Origin: Breviolum minutum Mf 1.05b.01
Taxonomy: Eukaryota > Sar > Dinophyceae > Suessiales > Symbiodiniaceae
Length of the DNA stretch: 64,000 bases
Assembly: GCA_000507305.1 (NCBI GenBank)
Contig: DF239217.1
Span: 1 to 64,000 of the forward strand
Direction: 5' to 3'
Shown one piece after another: positions 13,101 to 24,651 of this stretch (positions are counted from its first letter, which is position 1; every line of letters begins with the position of its first letter). Both the position numbers and the translations under genes were made by a program. Under the pieces are notes generated by a model. It saw nothing but the letters and a program-made list of their open reading frames with translations, was not told where the DNA came from and did no database searches.

Positions 13101-16100
13101 ATGACCATTTTCCATCAACCAGTTGCAACTGGTTGGTGAGCCCAAGGTACTGCCAAAGCAAGTTGGCACAGGTTTTGAAGACTCGTGGCTATGCACAGGA
13201 AGCTGAGCAATTGCTACAGCGCGTGGTGCGAGGCGTGATGAAGTTACACTCAGTGATGTAGTGAGTGGGAAATGACATTTGGAGTAGTTCTAGACATAGA
13301 AAATTAGAGAGTTGCCTTAGGACTTTCGTGGCTACGAGATGATATTCTATATATATACATGTACATTTGGATGGATAGATGTAGTGATAGACAGGATGCA
13401 TGGTAGATGAGTAGAGATGGGAGGGATAGAGAGATAGACTGATAGATTAAGAGGTTAGACAGTTGAGACTAATCTACTTGTCTCTCTCAGCTTGCTTCCC
13501 CGTCAAAAAGCATCTACCTACCTGAAAACTAAAAATTGATGGTTGAAAGATGACATTTTCTTCTAAAATGTTCCCTTTTTGGGCGGCATGCTAAATTTTT
13601 GGGGGTATATGTACGAAACCTATATATATAATAAATATGTATGTATACATATATATATATATATGTATACGTGATTCTATATGCAGCATTTATATATTGC
13701 CATTTCGGTGGGCAAGGAGTTGTCGGCACCTGCGTTTGACAGCTGCCAGCTCGCAGGCATGAAGGAGAAACTAGGAGCAACCCATCCCGACCCTTGGTGT
13801 GGACAGGGCGATGGGAGAGCCGCACTTGGAATCTCCTCATGTATACGGCTGATCCTGATAAGGATCAGAAAATTGGCCTCCAATTTTCAGGTGAATCCGA
13901 ATGCTTAAAGAATGCACCACGCTTCAACTGTCAAGTTTGCCACTGGCAAGAGGGGAAATCTTCATATCCATCGTTTTTTTTTCTCCCGGCAAACCCTTAG
14001 GACACGTTGTGCAATTGTGCGGCGTTGGCCACCATCATGGAAGTCTTGGGCCGGGCGCAGGCCATGGTGGTTTGCTGTTGATTTTGCTCTGTTTTTGGTA
14101 AAGTCCGGCCATTTGTTGGACCAACACATGCGTTCTATTTACAGAAACAATCACCAACAAATCCATACAGAACAAACAAAAATCACCAACAATCACCCAA
14201 AAAAAAACTTTTACATACAACAATAATATATAAAAACATATATGCACATCCCGGGACCCAAAAACCAAACATTTCCCCCAAGACCTTGGCTGGAAATGGG
14301 TACCAGGAAGCCGAACCTGTGCAGATCAAGGCCTTGGAAGGTTTTAAGGTGCCAACTGACCCGGAGATTGGGAGGATGCTCAGTTTTTTTGTCTTCGAAA
14401 TCCCGATGTGTTGAAACACTTCTTTTACACACTTGGGTGTTTTCTATATCGTGATTCTACCGTACTACAGATATATATAAACTAGACCACACTCTGGCCC
14501 GAAAGAATGATAGCCCAACGTGGTGTGGTGTTATTGTGGTGGTGTGATGTTACTGTGGTGGTGTGGTGTTATTGTGGTAGTGTTTTTGTGGTGGTGTAGT
14601 GGTGTTTTTGTGGTGGTGTTTTTGTGGTGGTGTTTTTGTGCTGGTGTTTTTGTGGTGGTGTTTCTGTGGTGGTGTTTTTGTGGTGGTGTTCTTGTGGTGG
14701 CGTTTTTGTGTTGGTGTGGTGGTGTTTTTGTGGCGGTGGTTTTGTGGTGGTGTTCTTGTGGTGGTGTTCTTGTGGTGGTGTACAAATTACTACTCCAGTA
14801 CTACAAAGTATTACTCCGTACTACAAAGTAATACTCCAGTACTACTCCGTACTACAAAGTACTACTCCAGTACTACAAAGTACTACTCCAGTACTACTCC
14901 GTACTACCAAGAACTACTCCCATACTACAAAGTTCTACTCCGTACTACAAAGTACTACTCCAGTACTACTCCGTACTACCAAGAACTACTCCCATACTAC
15001 AAAGTACTACTCCCTACTACCAAGAACTACTCCCATACTACAAAGTACTACTCCGTACTACAAAGTACTACTCCAGTACTACTCCAGTACTACTCCGTAT
15101 ACTACTCCCATACTACAAAGTACTACTCCGTACTACAAAGTACTACTCCAGTACCACTCCGTACTACCAAGAACTACTCCCATACTACAAAGTACTACTC
15201 CGTACTACAAAGTACTACTCCAGTACTACTCCGTACTACCAAGAACTACTCCCATACTACAAAGTACTACTCCGTACTACAAAGTACTACTCCAGTACTA
15301 CTCCGTACTACAGAGCACTACTCCGACCTCTGAAACGACGTCAGAACGACGTCCTTCCAGTACTACTCTGTACTACGCCAGTACTACAAAAGCTTCCAAA
15401 ATGATCGTTTCGTGCGAGGCTTCCTCCAAATTTCAAAGAAAAAGCTTCCAAAATGATCGTTTCGTGCGATGCTTCCTCCAAAATTCACAGAACAAGCTCC
15501 CAAAATGATCGTTGCGTGCGAGGCATCCTCCAAGTTTCACAGAAAAAGCTTCCAAAAGGATCGTTTCGTGGGAGGCTTCCTCCAAATTTCACAGAACAAG
15601 CTTCCAAAACGAGCGTTTCGCGCGATGCTTCCTCCAAAATTCACAGAACAAGCTCCCAAAACGAGCGTTTTCGCGCGATGCTTCCGACAATTCTCACAGA
15701 AAAAGCTTCCAAAATGATCATTTCGTGCGAGGCTTCCTCCAAATTTCATAGAACAGTGCTTCCAAAACGAGCGTTTCGCGCGATGCTTCCGACAATTTTC
15801 ACNNNNNNNNNNNNNNNNNNNNNNNNNNNNNNNNNNNNNNNNNNNNNNNNNNNNNNNNNNNNNNNNNNNNNNNNNNNNNNNNNNNNNNNNNNNNNNNNNN
15901 NNNNNNNNNNNNNNNNNNNNNNNNNNNNNNNNNNNNNNNNNNNNNNNNNNNNNNNNNNNNNNNNNNNNNNNNNNNNNNNNNNNNNNNNNNNNNNNNNNNN
16001 NNNNNNNNNNNNNNNNNNNNNNNNNNNNNNNNNNNNNNNNNNNNNNNNNNNNNNNNNNNNNNNNNNNNNNNNNNNNNNNNNNNNNNNNNNNNNNNNNNNN

Positions 16101-19100
16101 NNNNNNNNNNNNNNNNNNNNNNNNNNNNNNNNNNNNNNNNNNNNNNNNNNNNNNNNNNNNNNNNNNNNNNNNNNNNNNNNNNNNNNNNNNNNNNNNNNNN
16201 NNNNNNNNNNNNNNNNNNNNNNNNNNNNNNNNNNNNNNNNNNNNNNNNNNNNNNNNNNNNNNNNNNNNNNNNNNNNNNNNNNNNNNNNNNNNNNNNNNNN
16301 NNNNNNNNNNNNNNNNNNNNNNNNNNNNNNNNNNNNNNNNNNNNNNNNNNNNNNNNNNNNNNNNNNNNNNNNNNNNNNNNNNNNNNNNNNNNNNNNNNNN
16401 NNNNNNNNNNNNNNNNNNNNNNNNNNNNNNNNNNNNNNNNNNNNNNNNNNNNNNNNNNNNNNNNNNNNNNNNNNNNNNNNNNNNNNNNNNNNNNNNNNNN
16501 NNNNNNNNNNNNNNNNNNNNNNNNNNNNNNNNNNNNNNNNNNNNNNNNNNNNNNNNNNNNNNNNNNNNNNNNNNNNNNNNNNNNNNNNNNNNNNNNNNNN
16601 NNNNNNNNNNNNNNNNNNNNNNNNNNNNNNNNNNNNNNNNNNNNNNNNNNNNNAAATGAAATTTGCGTTTCGCTACAGTTTTGAGCGATCGACACCACGT
16701 TTGTAACGAGAGCGTTCACCGCTAGAAAATGAAATTTGCGTTTCGCTTCAGTTTTGGGCGATCGACACCACGTTTTTAGCAAAAGGGTTCACCGCGAGCA
16801 AATGAAATTTGCGTTTCGCTACAGTTTTGGGCGATCGACGACGCGTTTTTAGGGAAAGGGTTGATTTCCGGTTGACCCTCCCCATCCCGCCCGGCGGAAT
16901 AGAGTAATAGAAAATAATTTAAAAGCAAGCGCAAAAGCAAACAACAGGCAAGCAAGCAGGCAAACCAATAGCTAGCGATGAATTTCATGTTCATACGCGT
17001 GCGATACAATTATATTCAAGTAATAATTTTGCAAAGAAATTGAAGGAAAAGCAAGGTTTCTATTTTCATTGCCATTCCCGCCGAGTAGCAATGGTATCAA
17101 ATGACATGCAATGATACTCATACTCATTGCCATTCCTGCTGCTCAATGATATGCAAGGATATGTTTTGCATTCACATACATTGCCATTCCTGCTGATGCA
17201 ATGATATGCAAGGATATGTTTGCATTCACATTCATTGCCATTCCTGCTGATGCAAACCTTTTGAATGGATACGCATTGCATGGATCCGTACTGGTGGGAT
17301 ACGTGTTGAAGGGATACGTATTGGTGGGATATGTATTGGTGGGATACGTTTGCGATTCCTGCTGATGCACACCTTTAGAATGGATATGCATTCAATGGAT
17401 ACGCATCGCATGGATACGTATTGGTGGGATACGTGTTACAGAAGGAAAAGGTATTGGTGGGATACGTATTGGTGGGATACGTTTTGAATGGATATGTGTG
17501 CAAAACCGATGCAAACCTTTTGAATGGATACGCATTGAATGGATACGTACTGGTGGGATACGTGTTGAACGGATACGTATTGGTGGGATACGTATTGGTG
17601 GGATACGTTTTGAATGGATATGTGTGGGATACGTGTGGTGTGAGATACGCCAACAATCTTCTGAAGAACCCTGCGACGAAACGTCGTTCGGGAAAAAGAA
17701 CAGTTTAACTACTTGTCACATACCAAATGTCGTTGTTTTAGTTTTTTTGATTGCGCCTCTGAAGTGTTTAGGCTTCCAAATCCCTTTCTAAACGCACTTT
17801 GTTGCATGGCTGTGTGCGCTTTGCGGTGGGCAGAGGGAGAACACGAAAACATACGAAAACAAATTCTCCAGCAGGACTCCGGCAACCACGTGTTTTTTTA
17901 TTTGTAATTGGCATTCTGATGGCATTCTGAATTCGCATTCTTCACACATGTATGTTTCCATAGTCAGAGGAATGCGAGGCTGGTGTTTCTTTCATGGAGA
18001 TCAACACCAACGATGCAATATACTTAACACTAGTTTTGCTGTCCATGCTGGATCCTGTTTTTTTTACATGATTCAGTTCGGAAAACCTTTTCTTTTTTCA
18101 ATTCAGGGATTCCTATAATTTGCTTAGTGACTGTCCCACCAACCTCAATCAGCAGTATCTGTTGACAGGCACGCTTGGGCGAGACCCATCCAGACACTGT
18201 AGGGAGGCCTAGTGGAGTGTTGAGCTTTGAGGAAAGGCGGGCTAAGTACAAATAGATTCATAAGTTTGTATTATATATCCAGTTCAACCACTGGTTGTTT
18301 GTTGGTTTTACTATTCCACCCACCATTAGAACAGGATTTCTACTAACATGCTTGGAAAAGTAAACCACCAACATGAACCACCATTTGGCCAATTAAATAG
18401 TTGAGTAGCAACTCCCAAAGAACCATTTGACCCCTTCAATTTTAACCACATCAGTTTTTTTTTCCACGTTTTTTTTTTGCGCATTTTTAATTTAGGTCGA
18501 GAGCGCTATGAGCTTGGCTTCTATTTACAGTGCTAGAGGGAAGCATGACATGGCTGAACCCTTGCTACAACAGGTGCTCGAATGGCGGGAGTCTTGGGTC
18601 AAGAGTCATATTGTCCAAAAGGATCCAAAAGGTGTTTCTGAAAGCTGGGTCTGCATTGTTTTTTTCCCCTTCTTTGACCTATGGTGAATGTAAATCATAA
18701 TCGTTGGTCACTAGAAGAGCTCTTTAAAAGATGATCTTAAACATGATTCTGTGCTCCTTTAAGCCATCGAAAGTAATCCATTTTTGCGACCTTCAAACTT
18801 GAATGCACAAAGCCGAATCAATGAGATGCAAAACAGCTCCACTTTTCGTTCGGCCAAAAAAATGTGCCCAAGATTCGCTGTGAGGAAAGAAAATTAGGAC
18901 ACCTTCACCCAGACACGTCTCTCAGCTGCAGAGCATCCTCGAGATTCCGGCCATTACTGTCCAAGGTTTCCTAAAGATTCAAGATTTTCAGGTAATTTTA
19001 AAGAGAACCCTTCTCCCATATCTACATGAATCATATAGAAAAATTTGTCACCTCTGCAACGAATCTTCTGCAACAAAATTCTTCAAGGCTTACCACCTTG

Positions 19101-22100
19101 GAACGCTCCGCTGAAACGTCCATGGTGCTGGGGCGCTTGAAGCAGGTACCTACCTGCTTTCGGAGTCAGTTCGTGTTGTTGGAGATACAACATGGGCCCC
19201 TAGCAGTTATAAATGGGGTTATAACCCGTATAAGAGGGGTTACAAGTTATAATCCTATGACCTTACTTGTTCTGTAATGCCATTTGAAGGTGTTATAGCC
19301 CAATTTAAAGTGGTCACGGGGCAAATCTTGTGCTCTGGTTTTATGGCATTTGGCCCCTAAAGCTTGCTGCTTTTTGTCCAGGCGGAGCAGTATCACTTGA
19401 AGATTATCCAATTGCGGCAATCCTCTCTGGGCCCTGACCATTTAGAGACGCTTCAAGCAGTTGCATGGCCACAAAAAAACGAGGGGGCAAGGACAAAGGC
19501 AGCAGCCATTTTCCCCAATGGACTGGATGATGGTTTGGCCTGTGAGCTTGTTAGACTGATAGTCCTGGGATGGAATGTGCTTTAAGTCCTGTTCCAGACT
19601 TTCAGTTGTTGCAGTCACTCTCCAAAACTAAGATGTCAAACCTGGCTTTCATGTACAAGATGCTTGGCCAACTGGACAAGGCGTGGAGTTCCTGTGAAAC
19701 AACCTGTCATGGGTATGCCTCCGGCATGGCTGACAGCCTGACAGCTGAATACTATCCACCTGAGGTTTCTCGAGGTATTTGTCCACTGCTCCTAGCGTCC
19801 TAGATGTAGAGGTTTCGTAGATCATTAACATTAAGGAAGAAAGGTGTAGATCTGTATGTCCAACAGGTGCGAGGGGGTGTATATAGATTGTGTTGTTGTT
19901 GCCGTCTTTGATTCAGAAAAAACGGTGCACGGTGTGAATCAGGTAGCTTCAAGCTGTCCGGATTCAGCTTGAAAGGATCGCCATGAGTTTTTGCTGCTGC
20001 CTATTTAGCCTTTTTAATTTGCGGCTAAATAGGCAAGCTTGTTGAAGATTGGCAGATAGGAGATAGAATGATATAGAGAATGTACGTATATATACATATA
20101 TCTTGGACTATATCTATATGATCTAGTGTCCAGCGACCCCCTTCCGCCCAAAAAATATATAGATACTTGTAACAATATATATATATATATATACATATGT
20201 AAAACACCATTCCAGCCCATACATCAAAATAAGATGAATAAGATAAACAACATTTCTTACCTCATTCATGGTGTTGTTAAAAAAACACATGGGGGCAAGC
20301 CCAGCCACTATTCACCTGTCAAAGCACCAGGCTGAGCCCTTATACCGCAGAGTACTGGCGAGTCATGAAAGTAACCTGGGTCCATCACACAATGTCACTG
20401 TGGCGGAAAACTTGAAGGGGTCCCCCCGGTTGAAGGGTGGGTGGATTGGAATTCTGAATTGGAAACCTACCCTACTGAAAACTAACATAGGACCTGAAAA
20501 TGGATGGTTGGAGGACTAGTTTCCTTTTAGGACGGTCCCTTTTCAGGGGCTATGTTAAACTTCAGGGGTGTAATGAATTCTGAATTGGAAATCTATATTT
20601 TTTGATGCAAGCGGCTCCTTTTCTACATGAAGTAATTCATTTTTTTCTTTGGTGGATACCTTGACAGAATGATATCGGGGGGAGTGATCAGTAAGTTTGC
20701 AGTGAAGAATTTGCAGTAGACATGTTGGAAAGCTCCGTGAAGAAGAAGTTGAAGGTATGAGTGGTCAAAAGGCACGGATCTCCTAAATGGTTGATGCTTC
20801 CATCTCAAAATGGACAACCATCGCGGTGTCGTGACGACCCAGGTTGCAATCAATTTCTTGGAAACAACTGGAGCTGGGGAAATTCCATTCTTTTCAACTC
20901 AGCCACCCTTATAAGAATATAAGTTTGGATTATTCCAGGGGTTTTCTTCCCGGATTTGGTGGGGCGAGCCGCGTTTGAGGTGACTGCAGCTAGTCTGGCC
21001 AATCTGACTGGTTTGCTGAAGGAGAAGGGTCGGTCTCTTGGCGGAGAGTGGGCAAAAGGAACCACTTAGGAGTCATTTTTTTGTGCAAAAGGAATCTTCA
21101 ATGTTACCCTCCCTGAAACTAACATAGCACCTGAAAATGGATGGTTGGAAGACTAGTTTCCTTTTGGAAAGGCGCAACCTGACAGGTGCAAACTGTTAGT
21201 TTTGGGGAGGGTACCCCTCTTAATACATAAATACTTCTCAAATGGGAGTGTCTTTCGGCACCAGGAAAATTTACAAAAGCCATTCATCCAAGGCATGATG
21301 AAGCTGAAGTCTTGTACCGCGCAGCCTTAGAAAGTCGTGAAGCCAAACACGGACGAAACTGGGATCGAAAATGATTGGGTCAAAACTGCCGTAAAAAGGT
21401 GGGCTTTTGGGGTGCCTTGTGGGTCTGCATGGAGTGAGCATGCTCATTGAACATGGTTTTCGTGGATTAGGCACCAATGGATTTGTATGGATATGTTTTT
21501 TTCTCCTCCCTTCAAAGATCACATGTATAATTGGGTGAAAAATAAGTTTCGGATGTTCAAAACTGGAAGTTTCCAGTTCCCTCCAAAAGGCTTCATCCAA
21601 CCAAGCAAGGGGACCAACCAACCAACCCTCCGTCCTGCGGTGCCGAGGACTTCACCCTGATGCACTTCAAAGCGTCAACGACTTGGCTGGATCTCTCAGA
21701 CGAAAAGGCCAATTCGATGAGGCGGATGGACAATTTGGGAAAACTGCCTGGAACCCTAAACAACTAGATTTTTATGGTTGTTTCAATTGGATGATTCCAA
21801 ATCTTTACTTGGGAAATGGATGGAAATGGTTGTTTCACCAAACATCAATTTAAAACTGTATGGTTAGGGTTCCAGGTGGCGGTTGTTTTTTTTTTCTTTT
21901 TTTCTTTTTTGTCTTGTTTTTTCTTCTTTCGGAGCAAGAACTGAGGAGTTTTTTGAATTATATATAAAAACTAAGCACCATGTCGCCATGCTCTTTGAAG
22001 AAAAGAGTGTTCAATATGGTGCCCAAAATATATTTGAAGCACAAACAAACATGTTACATGGGTAATGGGCAATACCAACCTTTAAGTACCATTCCATGCC

Positions 22101-24651
22101 TTAGCTGGTAGTTTAGTTGACCTCTCGAACACAGTCAGCATGGTTTCACCGTTGGTTTAAACTTGAATGAATACTTTTTTGAGTTAAACTAAGGACAAAA
22201 TGACAGCACAACTGGTAGAGTCAAGCCTTTGAGCCATAATGAACTCATTGAACACAACTTGTGTGATATAAAAAGGTTAGGTTGACTCATGGCGACTCAT
22301 GGAAACTAGGGCTCATGCTATCTTTTTGCTTCACAAACACTGAAGTCTATGAATTGACTATACTACTGTTGATGGAAGAATTTCTGCACCATTTGGGATA
22401 CATAAACCTTGTAAATAGCGGGATAAACTACCAGCCTCAACTGGTGCAGGATCTCTTCCATCAACAGTATGGATGGTATCAACCTTGGAGTTTTTTTCTT
22501 TGGGGGGGCTCCATCTGGAGCCATGAGGGCTTGTGATTCGCCAATCCTCGAATCACAGGCACAGATTCTCTACGAACGTGCACTGGCAGGGCGCAAGGTC
22601 TTGAGGGGGGAGATTTTCAGATTGCTGTGTGGATGCCTGAAGTTACGGCCCAAGGGTTCATTCCCTCAAGATACCTGAACAATGAAATATTTGTGTATTT
22701 TTCTGGGGGGGAGGGTCAGAATTGCAGCCAAAGCTGTAAATAATTTGAAATCATAGGTAAAAAATGCAGCACTTACGACTTACAGCTTGGCTTTTTAGGC
22801 GATCGTATTTTTGACCTTCAAAATTGATGATTGGAATACTTTGACAAAATCTCGGATGCCTTTGAGTGAAATTCCCGAGTTGAGAAAGCATAAGAAAACC
22901 ATTTTTCGTCAGATTGGAAGAGCTCCTTAGAGTTTCGAGATTTATTCAGGGGAAGCGTGAATCTGAAGTTGGCATTAAAATGATGCTTGGGGTGGAAATC
23001 CAGAAAGTCTAAAGTCGACTCTTGTTGGCCCGGATGCTGAGAATCCTGACATTCATGGATTGTTCACGGCCAGACACTGTGTATAGATAGCATATACATA
23101 TTTAACTTGTTCATTTTACAGAACATATATTATATATTCTGCTCTGTTTCACCAGCTGTTTCACGGATTACGTCCTCCATTCTGCCAAACATCATCACAC
23201 CTTGATCCAGCAAAAACACCACCAATGGTTTGAAGAGCTTGACGTTCCCTTCCAGTGCCTATGGAGGGGTCCCCTTTCGTTTGGTCTATTTGTCGAGGCC
23301 TTGCATGGCGAAGAACATGTGGAGATTCATAGATGCTTGGGATGGTAAATTAAGAAAACTGCTTTTGGTTGGGAATCGTGGAACAAGTGGGCAAATGTCA
23401 AGCAATCCAACATAGCAATGGAAAATCCGCCATTTGTACTTCCTACTGACACTCTTGGGGATTTCAATTGCCATGTTATTTCACCCAAAGGTATATCCAT
23501 ATGTACCCATGTAATCCCAATTTTTTAGTGATATTAAGACTGTTACTGAACTCTTGCCCTCCACATGATTCGGATCTATCTCAGAAACCGTTCCCTCTGT
23601 CAATGCTTGTCGCGTCAGCAGTCATGTTGCACCCACCTTTCGAGGAGTAAAAAACAACTACGCGCTGCTTCTGAAAGACAGGGATGATAGGCAGCGTTTC
23701 GATCACGAGAAGGCTGGGGTCTTGGGGTGCTGGGTTGCTAAAGGACCAGTTTGTCCCAACCTTCCGCAAATATTCGAGGATTCTTGGCAAACAAAACCTG
23801 CTATTCTTTCTTTGTACCCGTTTTCCCGGAGTTTTTTTTTTGGTACAAGGAGAGGGCACCTTATTCAATTTATATCTTCGTTGATTACGGAGCTGCATTT
23901 GCCCTTTGATTTCTGGTTGATTTTTCGGGAACTTGGCTGAGCTATTTGCTCCCACAAAGGTTCTGTATGCATTGACGAAAATCGCAGGCTGAGCAATTGT
24001 ACCGCGAAGCGCGAGCTGGTGGTAGTGCCAAGTTGGGTTTGGGGATCTCAAGACGCTGGGGGTCCGGTTGGGTACGAGGTGAATGAGAATGGAATGGTGG
24101 TACCGTAGTATGCATGAAATGCCATGGTACCTCAAGATATGCGAAGATATGGCGCTAAGCTGCAGAATACTTCGAGCAAACCTGTGGATGTATGGGCAAG
24201 GCAGATTTTTGTTGGATGTGTCTAATTGGTGTAGGGAACAGGTACCATCCCAAGAGTGCTTTGATACATGTCGTTCCATGCCTGTCCTCTCGCCAAGGGG
24301 AAACCGGACGTTCTCAACCAAAGTACTGTAACTTGTGCCATCAAGGCCAAAAGCAAAGTCTACAAGGTCTTGTTTGCAATAGTTCTTGGAACCTTCAACG
24401 GAAAGAGTCTGGCGTGTCATTTGGAAACTGTCACCTCATATCACTCTTCAATACTTTTCACACATCATAAGGTATCACCAGAATCGTATCATACAACAAC
24501 CCACAGCGCACGCGCCACTTACAGAAACTATGTGGGTTTGTCTCCCCTTGACCCATGGCTGTTTGCCATTTTTTCTTTTATGTTTTGGCAACTCCCCGTT
24601 GGTTGAGGTTTACATCATCCCGATACCTTAACCTTTGAACACAACTTTGCT
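10127..24651 (+). CDS. Kinesin-light-chain-type TPR protein, at least 24 small exons, ends open
   Basis: Exons: 10127-10208, 11251-11314, 11892-11932, 12523-12563, 12834-12899, 13147-13232, 13757-13788, 14001-14060, 14307-14348, 18169-18198, 18496-18588, 18885-18916, 19088-19145, 19382-19459, 19633-19680, 20331-20402, 20980-21032, 21293-21354, 21648-21721, 22559-22597, 23015-23057, 23645-23700 (3' end unsure), 23988-24036, 24608-24651. Spliced, they repeat the pattern LG-x2-HP-x-TL-x5-LA-x2-L-x3-G-x3-EAE-x-L. Examples are HLDTL, AEPLYRRVLASHESNLGPSH and LHPDALQSVNDLAGSLRRKG. Such repeats are helical protein-binding scaffolds; in kinesin light chain they bind cargo, but no kinesin partner is implied here. 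The repeat spacing fixes nearly every junction, and the donors so fixed are GT, GC or GA with AG acceptors. No start codon or stop was located, and more than one gene is possible. Confidence is high for TPR identity, lower for gene limits. Confidence 0.8.
13147..13232 (+). CDS. Representative TPR exon with GC donor
   Basis: Begins one base into a codon after 'cccaag' and reads YCQSKLAQVLKTRGYAQEAE then QLLQRVVR, a textbook kinesin-light-chain repeat. The previous exon (12834-12899) ends DT plus two bases of Leu, so the joined DTL-x5-LA spacing is exact. It ends before 'gcgtga'. The next exon (13757-13788) continues GMKEKLGATHP and ends at a GA donor, before DTLCNCAALA at 14001. Confidence 0.8.
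13514..13607. mobile_element. Short inverted-repeat element, family B (diverged)
   Basis: Begins 'tacctacctgaaaactaa' and ends 'gctaaatttttgggggta', with 'gatggttg' inside, matching the layout of the better copies at 21105 and 45875. It lies in a TPR-gene intron. Confidence 0.5.
14520..14780. repeat. TGTGGTGGTGTTTT-type minisatellite
   Basis: G/T-only strand with units such as 'tttttgtggtggtg' repeated about 18 times with small variations. Strong strand asymmetry gives long Cys/Trp/Val-rich false frames. Confidence 0.95.
14789..15337. repeat. TACTACTCC / GTACTACAAAG minisatellite
   Basis: Two alternating short words, 'agtactactcc' and 'gtactacaaagtactac', are arranged in higher-order units of about 60-80 bases (for example 'ccaagaactactcccatac'). 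Confidence 0.95.
15385..15802. repeat. 52-bp tandem repeat running into an assembly gap
   Basis: The unit starts 'gcttccaaaatgatcgtttc' and runs 52 bases, with about eight copies before the Ns. Variants alternate (aaatttcacagaaaaag / aaattcacagaacaag). The frame is kept open in three frames, so protein-like translations here are not evidence of a gene. Confidence 0.95.
15803..16653. other. Assembly gap (851 N)
   Basis: A run of N inside tandem repeats. The array left of it (52-bp unit) differs from the one right of it (73-bp unit), so the gap hides at least one array boundary. Confidence 1.
16654..16860. repeat. 73-bp tandem repeat
   Basis: About three copies of a unit beginning 'aaatgaaatttgcgtttcgc' start at 16654, 16727 and 16800, with a few substitutions. 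The array probably extends into the gap. Confidence 0.9.
17100..17645. repeat. GGATACG short tandem array
   Basis: Units of about 17-21 bases ('attggtgggatacgt', 'tgaatggatacgca') are repeated some 25 times. The left part also has about 70-bp units carrying 'cattgccattcctgctgatg'. Confidence 0.9.
19198..19335. repeat. Imperfect palindromic repeat with TTATAA core
   Basis: Repeated 'gttataa' and 'ggggttataac' words on both strands lie between two 'gcccc' / 'ggggc' edges, in a TPR intron. It resembles the clearer hairpin at 58171. Confidence 0.4.
20468..20572. mobile_element. Short inverted-repeat element, family B
   Basis: Edges are 'taccctactgaaaactaaca' and 'gttaaacttcaggggtgta', with 'cctgaaaatggatggttgga' inside. 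Same family as 21105-21213. Intronic. Confidence 0.7.
21105..21213. mobile_element. Short inverted-repeat element, family B (good copy)
   Basis: The left edge 'taccctccctgaaactaaca' and right edge 'tgttagttttggggagggta' form an 18-20 bp terminal inverted repeat around a 70-bp core. It has no coding capacity, so it is a MITE-like non-autonomous element. It sits in the TPR intron between 21032 and 21293. Confidence 0.85.
22364..22469. mobile_element. Short inverted-repeat element, family A
   Basis: Begins TACTGTTGATGGAAGA and ends TCTTCCATCAACAGTA, a perfect 16-bp terminal repeat flanked by TA on each side. The core carries 'gcctcaactggtgcagg', shared with other family members. Confidence 0.85.

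Larger units (their letters stand above)
14349..18168. other. Satellite-filled TPR intron
   Basis: This 3.8-kb interval separates TPR exons 14307-14348 (GT donor) and 18169-18198, which join in phase as ALEGFK/ARLGETHPDT. It contains at least five unrelated tandem arrays and one run of N, listed separately. Long open frames here are products of the repeats. Confidence 0.75.

Noticed and set aside
14520..15750. Long frames rich in Cys/Trp/Val or Tyr/Thr
   Set aside because: Products of minisatellites that are open in several frames at once.
23581..24420. 279-codon open frame on the minus strand
   Set aside because: It runs across plus-strand TPR exons 23645-23700 and 23988-24036, has no domain-like pattern and no good codon sense.
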